DNA from: Flagellimonas eckloniae
GTDB lineage: Bacteria > Bacteroidota > Bacteroidia > Flavobacteriales > Flavobacteriaceae
Assembly: GCF_001413955.1 (NCBI RefSeq)
Contig: NZ_LCTZ01000002.1
Coordinates: 2,466,501-2,530,500 of the forward strand
Length of the DNA stretch: 64,000 nt
Direction of reading: 5' to 3'
Shown: positions 25,668 to 35,600 of the stretch, piece after piece
Numbering within the stretch: the stretch's first letter is position 1
Layout of the letters: each line of letters begins with the position of its first letter
The notes under the pieces: generated by a model
The model's database searches: none
The model's input: only the letters and a program-made list of their open reading frames with translations
Told to the model about the DNA's origin: nothing
Program-made: the position numbers and the translations under genes

Positions 25668-26588
25668 TTAGTAAAATCTTGGGGATTTAAGTCGCTTTTC
25701 CACGGTTTTGAATTCGTATCGTAGGAATATTTCGTGCGTGCCACTTGTATAACTTCTTAAATCTGATGTGGTAAGGTCATAGGCATACCCAACGCTTAAA
25801 TCTGGTGATATCTGTAATCCTAAAAGGGCAGAAAAGGAATCGTCCCAGCGGTATGCCAATCCAGCGGTAAATGTTTCCATAATCATGGTATTTGCCGAAA
25901 TATCTGCAATCACCGGCGCACCTGGCACCCATTTTACAAAAAAGGCTGGTTTGAACTTAATATCAGGTGTCAAATCAATAATCCTTCCACCTATTAAAAA
26001 ATAGTGCAAACGTTCTGAGGCTATTTCCTGCTCCTGTCCATCATAATGGTCCTCGGAGAAAAAGTTGGGAACTGCAAGCCCTAGATACCCCTTAGCGGTA
26101 TGGTAGTATACTCCTGCACCAATTGTTGGAAAAAATTTGTTCTCTATATTACTCTGAAAAGCCACATCTGGATTCTCAAATAAGCCTTTGGTGAAGTCAA
26201 CATTGAACAGTCTGCCTCCTGCCTTAAGACCAAAGGATAGTTTTTTGTCTACATCATCCAGTTTTACGGTATATGAAAAATTTCCATCCACAAAAACCTC
26301 TGAAGATGGCCCAAGGGCATCGTGGGAGAGTACAAGCCCCAAACCAACATTATTTCCCATTGGGCCATCAACAGCCAAGACTTGGGAAGTTGGTGCTCCA
26401 TTCACGCCCACCCATTGGGAACGATGCATTAAAAGCGCCGTAAGATGTCCACGAGAACCTGCATAAGCTGGGTTTACATTCAAGGTATTGTACATGTACT
26501 GTGTAAACTGAGGGTCTTGCTGGCCAGAAACCATAAAGGTCCCTAGTACAAGTGCTGCAAGACAGGTATATCGTAATTGCTTTTTCAT
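25668..26588 (-). CDS. PorP/SprF family type IX secretion outer-membrane protein
   Basis: A 306-residue outer-membrane protein from ATG 26588 with signal MKKQLRYTCLAALVLGTFMVSG. The mature start, QQDPQFTQYMYNTLNVNPAYAG, is the signature of the PorP/SprF family; the rest is a beta-barrel. SprF-like proteins are needed for secretion of a cognate large substrate carrying a type B (gliding-motility-associated) C-terminal domain, usually the gene beside them. Here that is the 3519-residue protein immediately upstream (37-bp gap). The three genes form one operon transcribed leftwards. Confidence 0.93.
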   Translation of the reverse strand: MKKQLRYTCLAALVLGTFMVSGQQDPQFTQYMYNTLNVNPAYAGSRGHLTALLMHRSQWVGVNGAPTSQVLAVDGPMGNNVGLGLVLSHDALGPSSEVFVDGNFSYTVKLDDVDKKLSFGLKAGGRLFNVDFTKGLFENPDVAFQSNIENKFFPTIGAGVYYHTAKGYLGLAVPNFFSEDHYDGQEQEIASERLHYFLIGGRIIDLTPDIKFKPAFFVKWVPGAPVIADISANTMIMETFTAGLAYRWDDSFSALLGLQISPDLSVGYAYDLTTSDLRSYTSGTHEIFLRYEFKTVEKRLKSPRFY

Positions 26589-26625
26589 TCGTTGTATTTT
26601 TTTGACTTTTCTAATACCCATCTTA

Positions 26626-29600
26626 CTATCGATTTATATATAACCAATCCGTTCTTGGCTCTGAGCCATCTCCAAGATCCAGCACATAATAATAGGTACC
26701 CACTGGCAATAAATCTCCTTTTTGTACAGTGGCGCGACCATTAGATGTTCCGTCCCAATCATTATTGTAGGAGCGTTGTTCGTATACAATATTGCCCCAT
26801 CTATTATAGACCTGAAGCAAATTGTTAGGGTATCTGGAAATACAGTCAATTTTAAAGAACTCGTTTACACCATCTCCATTGGGTGAAAACTCATTATAAA
26901 TTATCAAACAAGAAGGTTCAACCGATGCTTGATCCGAGTCATTGGAACTATCCGTATCCAATTGATCCACATAGGCCAAGCTAGCTGTGTTTGTATAATC
27001 GTTAATATCCAAAACTTCAACAGTGAGTTGTAAACTAGCTGTTCCCAAAGCATCTAAGGTATCAAGCTCCCAAAAACCGGAAATCTCATCATAAACCCCA
27101 ATTGAAGCTTGGGAAGTAATCAATCGATATCCTTGTGGCAGTTGTTCTTCAATTCCTATGTTGGTTGCTGTTACATTACCTTGGTTGATTACCGTTATGG
27201 TGAAATTAACCTGATCGCCAATATTTGGAGAGGTATTATCCACATTCTTGGTTAAAGCAATATCCGTTGTTTGTGGAGTTACAAAGGCAATGGCCTCATC
27301 ATCATCATCCAACCCATCTGAGAGGTCATCTACATCAACTCCTTGATTTGGATTACTGTCTGGATCAGCTAAATCACTTGCGGATATGACTGCTATGTTT
27401 AAATATTCATCTGTAGTTCCTGTTGGTTCATTAACCGTGGCCAGGACAACCAATGTTTCTGTAGTCTGATTAAAAATAGCTCCGTTAATGCTCCAAACGC
27501 CTGTAGAGGAACTATAAATCCCCGCTGTGGTTATATGGGATTGGTAAGTGTAGCCTGATGGCAATAAGTCGGTAATTACAACTCCGGTTGCATCACTGAA
27601 ACCATCGTTACTAACACTGACCGTAAACTCAACTACATCACCAATATTAGGAGTTGGGTTGTCCACGGTTTTGGTCAGTGAAAGGTCTGACAATCCATCA
27701 GGTACTGGAACGATAGTATCTTGATCATCTTCAGAATTTAAATTATTATCTGGTGTTGAGTCTGGATCAAAAGTGTCCAAAGCTGTCAACTCCGCTGTAT
27801 TTCTGTAATCTCCGCTTGATAAAACCAAAGCGGTTATTTGTAACGTTTCTGAGGCTCCGTTTGTTATTGTTGGCAACGCCCAAGCTCCTGTAATGTTATC
27901 ATAGACCCCAGAAGAAGTGATAGCTGAAACAAAGTTATATCCAGATGCCAATAGATCTTCTATGACCAATCCTGAAGCATCATTAGGACCAGCATTATTC
28001 ACAGTTATGGTAAATACGATTTGATCACCCACTGATGGACTCAAGTTATCTGCTGTCTTTGAAATTGAAATATCAGTAACAGACCTAGGTATGACCGATT
28101 GTTCGTCTTGGTCATCTTCAGTAAGAATATTATTTCCAGGTGTTGAATCTGGGTCTTGCTGAATGGATGTAATTACCTCCGCAACATTTACATAATCTCC
28201 AGTTGCATTTACCTGGGCAGTAATATTTAAATCAATGCTGCTTCCGCCAACAATAGTTCCAACATTCCAAAGTCCGCTAGCATCTGAATAGGTACCTCCA
28301 GAATCATCCGATAGATAGGTATATCCTGATGGCAATACATCTGAAACCACAACGCTTGTTGCATCACTTGGCCCCTCATTGGTCAAGGTCACCGTAAATG
28401 TTACATTTGAGCCAACATCAGGAGATTCATTATCCACGGTTTTATCCAATGCCAAATCTGCTGCTGGAATAGGGGTTGTACCGGCACTATCTTGGTCATT
28501 TTCAAATACATTGTTATTGTTTGGGATTGAGTTAGGATCAAAATTACTGGAAGAGAGAACTTCTACAACATTAAAGTAATCTCCAGATGGATTAACCATG
28601 GCCACTATATTCATAGTTTCCGTAGTTCCATTTGGAATTACGCCATTCAATTCCCAAATACCGGTTCCTGGGGTATAAACTCCTGCTGTTCTATTATTTG
28701 ATACATAGGTATACCCATCCGGCAATAAATCTAAAACTTCCACTCCAGTGACATCGTTAGGCCCTTCATTGGTAATGCTGATATTGAAAATGACCTCTTC
28801 TCCTACCAATGGACTTAAAATATCCACTGATTTTCGCAATACAAGATCTGAAACCAGTACTGGAACAGGTTCAATAGTTTGTTGATCATCCTCCGTATCG
28901 TCATTATTTGCTGGCTCCGAATCAATATCGGTTTCTGTTAAATCCGTTAATTCAGCAATATTGGTATAGTCCCCATTGGGAAGAACGTTAGCCGTGATTA
29001 TAATGTTTTCTGAGGTTGCATTGTCCAAATTTCCAATTGTCCAAGAACCATTTAAAGGCTCATATACTCCATTGGATGGAACAGCACTTACAAATTCGTA
29101 TCCAGATTCCAAGAAATCTGTTACTACTACATTGGTAGCGTCACTTGGCCCATCATTGAATACAGAAACCGTAAACACAATTTGTTCTCCAACATTTGGA
29201 GTTAAATTATCGGCTGTTTTGGTAACGGAAATATCAACTAAAGGTCTTGGATTGACCATGATTTCATCTTGGTCGTCTTCCCCTGCCACATTATTATTTG
29301 GCGTAGAGTCACTATCTGTTTGGTCTTGAGCGGTTACTTCTGCGACATTGATATAGCTACCAGTAACATTCACCGTCGCTGTAATGTTCAATGTTTCTAT
29401 AACTCCGCTTGCCAAGGCTCCTACATCCCAAATTCCCGTACCGCTTGTATAATCTCCCCCGCTATCATCGGAAACATAGGTAAATCCTGATGGAAGTAAA
29501 TCCGTTACTTGAACAGAGGTAGCATTACTAGGTCCCGCATTGGAAACTGTAAGTGTAAATACTATATTGGTATTTACATCTGGATTTGAATTATCTACAT

Positions 29601-32600
29601 CCTTGGTCAAAGAAATATCCACTAAAGCTACTGGTGTTATTGTAACCTCATCTTGATCATCCTCTGCAGAAACTCCATTGCTTGGGGTAGAATCAATATC
29701 AAAAGCATCAGATGCTGTAATCTGGGCAGTGTTGGTATAAACGCCAGAATCATTTACCAATGCATCAATAATTATGGTTTCTGATGCACCTCCTGCTAGC
29801 GTTCCAACTTGCCATGCCCCAGTAGTTTCATTATAAGTCCCTTCCGTTGCGCTATACAATACATAATCAAATCCAGTTGGCAATTGGTCAGTTACAACTA
29901 CATTGGTTGCATCAGCCGGGCCACTATTGGAAACGGTTATTTCAAAACTTATTTCTTCTCCCACACTAGGGGTGAGATCATTATCGACCACTATTTTTGT
30001 TAAGGAAAGGTCTGCTTGTATCGGTGCTGCAGTAATGGCATCCTCGTCATCTTCACTTTGGTCGCCATCATCATTATTTGGCGTACTGTCGACATCAAAC
30101 TGGTCACTAGCCGTTACTTCAGCAATATGGGTAAACTCCCCTGAAGCACCTGTGGGGGTCAATACTTCTGCGTTAAATGTAAGTATTGTAGTATTTGTAC
30201 CCAAAGGAACAGTAAGTCCTGACCATGTTATTATATCAGAAATTAAACTAAAAGTTCCTCCATTACTTATTCCAGAGATGTTTCCATATCCTGGAGGTAC
30301 CAGGTTTTCGATAGAGATTCCAGAGGCAGCATCATCTCCTAAATTGCTTAAATTAATTGTAAAGGTTACTACATCGCCAACTTCTGGTGTTGTATTGCTA
30401 GCCAATATTTCCAATTCTAAGTCAGCAACTTGGGGAATTACAACAAAAAAGTCTTCATCATCTTCATCTTGGTCACCATCATCGTTCCCTGGGTCACTAT
30501 CTGGGTCATATTGGTCTACTACCGCTATCTCAGCTGTATTCAGATATTCATCTGTTGTTCCCGTTGGTGCATTTACTGTTACTTCATAAGAAACGGTTGT
30601 TGAACCTACAGCCAATGAAGTAATATTCCATGTTAAAAAAGTACCTGCAATCGCAGATCCTCCGTTATTGATTGTACCCAAAGTATAACCAGAAGGAACA
30701 ATGTCTTCCAAAACTATATTAGTAGCGGTATCAGGCCCTGCATTAGTAACAGTCAATTCGAATACAACTGTATCACCAACATTTGGTGTTGCACTTGAAG
30801 CTGCACTAATATCCTTTACTAAACTTAAGTCTGAAACAGTAGGTGTAACTGTCTGTACATCTTCATCATCTTCACTTTGATCTCCATCGTCATTGTTGGG
30901 CGTACTATTGGAATCGTATTGATCCGCAGCCGTAATTTGGGCAACATTTTCATATTCTCCTACTGTCCCCGTTGGTGCATTTACAGTTACTTGATAGGTA
31001 AGTGTTGTTCCGGTCAAAGGTACACTTGCTAAATTCCAGATAACTTCAGAGCCTCCTAAATTAAATATCCCTCCATTGGATACTGAGCCACCAACTATGG
31101 TATAGCCAGATGGAACCTGATCTTCAATACTTACATTGGTTGCAATGCTCGGTCCTGCATTATCGACCTGAACCGTAAACGTAACCGTATCACCTACATC
31201 CGGAGTTGTATCACTTACCGATTTATCTACTGAAAGGTTGGCAATTTGTGGTGTTATCGTCAAACTCGTTTCATCATCATCAGCAATGGTATCACCTAAA
31301 TCATCAGTTCCTGTACCAACTGTTGGATCACTGTCCGGGTCAAACTGTTCACTTGCCGTAATTTGGGCACTGTTAGTGTATTCTCCCGAAGCACCCGTTG
31401 GAGTATTCACTGAAGCCTGATAAGTTAAAGCAATATTCCCGGAAGAAGGAACAAACAATCCTGACCAAGTAGCATTATTGCCAATGATTGAACCGCCGCT
31501 ATTAACAGTTGTAAGGGTAAAACCTACAGGCAAAATATCTTCAACAGAAACACCTGTGGCATTGTCCGTACCGGAATTGGAAATAATAAGTTCAAAAGTT
31601 AAAACATCTCCTACGTTTGGCGAGGCAGTGCCCACAATAATACTTTTAGAAATGCTCAAATCAGCCACTTCAGGAATGGCAATGGATACAGCATCTTCAT
31701 CATCCTCGCTCTGGTTTCCTGTATCGTTATTTGGTGTACTATCAATATCGAATTGGTCACTAGCAGTTACCTCAGAAACATTGGTATATTCCCCTGCGGC
31801 ACCAGTAGGTTCCAATACGGTAGCCTGAAAAGTAAGCACAGTACTATTGGTTCCCAAATCTACATCGAGTCCAGTCCAAGTAATTGTCCCACTACCAGCA
31901 TTGTAAACTCCACTATTGTCTATTGCAGTAATACTTCCATAACCTATGGGTAAGGTATTTACGACTGAAATTCCCGTAGCATCAACTCCTTGTTGATTGC
32001 TTAAATTAATGGTAAATGTGACTACATCATCTACTTTGGGCGAAGTATCACTTACCAAAAATTCCAATTCAACATCTGTTGTTTCCGGGGTAGTTATAGT
32101 AACTGAAGCTTCATCATCTTCACTCTGATCTCCATCATCATTATTTGGTTCACTATCTGGATCATATTGATCAGATGAGGTAATCTGTGCTGTATTTACA
32201 TACTCATTTAAGGCTCCTGTTGGGGCATCAACTGTAACTTCATAGGTCACTGTAGTATTTCCACTAATCAGCGAGGCAATATCCCAGCTAATTGTTCCAC
32301 CGGATTCGATTCCTCCATCATTTATAGTGGTAATGGTATATCCAGAAGGTACTATATCTTCCACTGTGATGTTAGTAGCTGCATCTGGACCAGCATTAAA
32401 GACTGTTAACTCAAAAACCACAGTATCGCCCACATTTGGTGTTGTGCTGGACGCAGAGCTTACCCTTTTTCTAAGACGCAAATCCGAAGTGTTCACATTT
32501 ACTTCTGCAGAATCTTGATCATCTTCTCCAGTCAAACCATTGTTAATTGTTGAATCAATATCAAAAGTATCATTAGCCGTTATTTCAGCTATGTTTACAT

Positions 32601-35600
32601 ATTCATCGGTTGTGCCTGTTGGTATATTTACAGTGACATCAAAAGTCAAACTTGTTGTTGCTCCGTTTAAAATAGAAAGATTAGACCATGTGATTGACAA
32701 ATCTCCCGGATTAAACACTCCTGCGTTACTTACGGTCCCTGGCACCAATGTATAACCAGATGGGATTACATCTCTTACCGCAACCCCAGTTGCATCCGCT
32801 GCACTGGAGCCATCATTATTGAACACATCTAAAGTAAAAGTTACTATATCTCCAGGATTGGCAGATGTAGGTAAAACTGATTTAGTTAGCTCTAAGTCAA
32901 CCCCTATCAAGGAGATTTGAACGGTATCGGATACTGGAGTACAGGTACCATTGGAAACTGTCCATTGAAAAACATAAGTACCTGAATTTGCTCCAAAGAC
33001 TTCAGTATTTGGATCATTTTCATTGACAAAGCCAACTGTAGTTGGTCCAGAAACCTGAGTCCATACACCAATCCCAGCTATTGGGGCATCTGCAGCTAGA
33101 GTAATTGTTGAAAATTGATTTAATGACTGATTAGGTCCTGCATCTGTGCTTATGGGGTCGGCATAAATGACCACTTCCATTGTATCAGTTTCAGAACATC
33201 CACCACTAATAACGGTCCATGTGAATTCGTATGTTCCAGGTTCTAAAGTATCGATTAAAGTTGTTTCGCTATTTGGCGTGACGATATTGGCCAATGTTCC
33301 TAGGGCACCTCCAAAACCAGGTCCGGCAGTCTGTGTCCAGGTTCCTGTACCCACAGCGATAACTGATGCTGCCATATTGGTTTGAGTAGCAGCACAAAAT
33401 TCTTGATCCGGTCCAGCTTCAGCATTGGAAGGAGGATTTGCGGTAAATATTATTTCCATTGTATCCGAAACGGGTTCACAGGCTGAAGGTGAAGGTGGTG
33501 AAGGGAAAGTAACTCCATCATATCCAACAGTCCATGTTAATTCATATGTTCCCAATGCGGTTACATTTGATAGGGTTGAAGTTGGAGAGTTAGGATCGTC
33601 TATTGTTAACGTTTCACCTACGGGTGAACCAGTAAGTGTCCATGTACCAACGGCTATACCTGATGGTGGATCCGCCGCAAGTTGTGCATCTAGTTCACAT
33701 GCATTGTTCTGATTAAGACCTGCATTGGCCACTGGAACATCATATACTTCAATACGGACTACATCGGAAGTGTTAAAACAGAATCCTGATTCAAAATTCC
33801 ATTCTAAGATATAGGTGCCAGGTATGGTCAATCCTGTAAGTGTTGATGTAGGGTCATTAACATCGGTAATTACCGCTGTACTTCCTGCAGGTTGTTCCGT
33901 GAAACTCCATGTAGCTTCGTCCACATCATCTGGAGGGGTGTTTCCAGCTAAAGTGGTTTGATTGGCAATGGCTAAATCCCCTCTACACAAGATTTGATCG
34001 GGACCTGCATCAGGTAATACTGTGGGCAGTCCGCTTGATTCTACACGTACTTGATCTGAGGTGTTTCCACAGCCAGTTGAACCTGGATAATTTGTGGTAA
34101 ATTCAAAAATATAAAAACTACCAAATACAATATCGCTTACTTCAGCAACATTACTCCCCACTGGGTTTTGGGATATGGTTGCTGGTGTTCCAGGAGCACC
34201 TAGTACTCCGGGTCCAAATACTTGTGTCCATGTTCCTGTAGAGCCAAAAGTGGCTTCCAGTAAGAAGTTTTGAACTTGGCATAATTCTAAGTCATCGCCA
34301 GCGTCCGCTGGAACAAAAACATTAACAGTTTTATCGGCAAAAGTAGTAGGACAATTGCTATCCCCAGCTATGGTCCATCTAAACGTATACGTCCCTGATA
34401 CCATTCCGGCAATCATGGCATTTGGGTCATTGATATCTGAAAAAGTTGGTGTATTGGGCGCCCCAGAAAGCAGGGTCCAATATCCGGTTTCAATATCACT
34501 GTTAAAAGGATTACCATCCAGCGTTATAGTAGTTGCAGAACAAATAGTTTCTGTAGCTGTTGTAACAGAAGCCGTGGTTGGCGGAATACCTACATTTAAA
34601 ACTACTTGGTCCGTATCTGTGGAACAACTGCCATTGTTTGCAGTCCATTCAAAAATATATTGTCCTGAAAATGTAAAAGTAACTTGGGCAGTAGGACTGG
34701 TTTCATCGTCAAAAGTATACCCTCCCGGTCCAGAGACTTGGGTCCATATGCCACTACTTCCTACCGATGCAGTTGCATCCATTGTAAACACAGATTGACA
34801 TTCAGTTTGATCTGGACCTGCATTAGCAACAGCATTGTCACCAATAGTAATCTCAACCTCATCCGAAGTAGATTGACATCCAGGAGCATTTTTCGCTATG
34901 GTCCATGTAAGCAGATAACTCTGTTCGATTGCTATGGTTATATCAGTATCAGCCTGGTTTACATCATCAAATGTTATTCCCGTAGCGGGAACTGCTGTCC
35001 AGGTTCCATTTTCATCTACTGCTGGTTCATTTCCTGCTAAGGTTGATGAAGTTAATCCTGAGGCAAGGCATTGATCTGGACCTGCATCTGCCAATGTTGG
35101 TCCTTGATTCGCATTAGTCGAAATAGTAACGGTATCTGTACCTGGCAATGGACAAGTGGCATTATTGGGGTTTGCAATCGTCCATAAGAAAATATACGTT
35201 TCGTTTGGATCATCCAATCCAGATACCAAAGTTTTTGGGTCATTTTCATCTTCAAATACAATAGTAGATCCTACAGGTGCAGTATCTACTGTCCATGTTC
35301 CTACCAGATTCGAAGTTGGCGGAGTATTTGCGTCCAATTGTGTGGGTGCTCCATAACATATTGATTGGTCAAGACCTGCATCCGTTGTTACTGCTGTATC
35401 TGATGCCACACTAACAGTGACTGTATCTTCGGAGGAAGGAGAGCAGGCATTCCCGCCCGAAATTGCATATTGAAAGACATAAGTTCCAGGTACAAGCCCC
35501 GAAACCATAATATTTTGAGCATATGGATCATCTATACTAGCTGTATTAGGGCCACTTATTTGCGACCATAGTGAACTACCTATAGTTACTGGATTCCCTG

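Noticed and set aside
29903..30589. 228-codon plus-strand open frame opposite the giant adhesin, plus many other frames on that strand between 28379 and 36537
   Set aside because: These are antisense shadows of the repetitive, Thr/Ser/Asp-rich coding sequence; they translate to low-complexity Ser/Val-rich sequence with no recognisable domain.
26920..32905. Regular repeats that might suggest a CRISPR array
   Set aside because: Units are about 370-440 bp, diverged and in frame with DUF11 protein modules; there are no short identical repeats with unique spacers.
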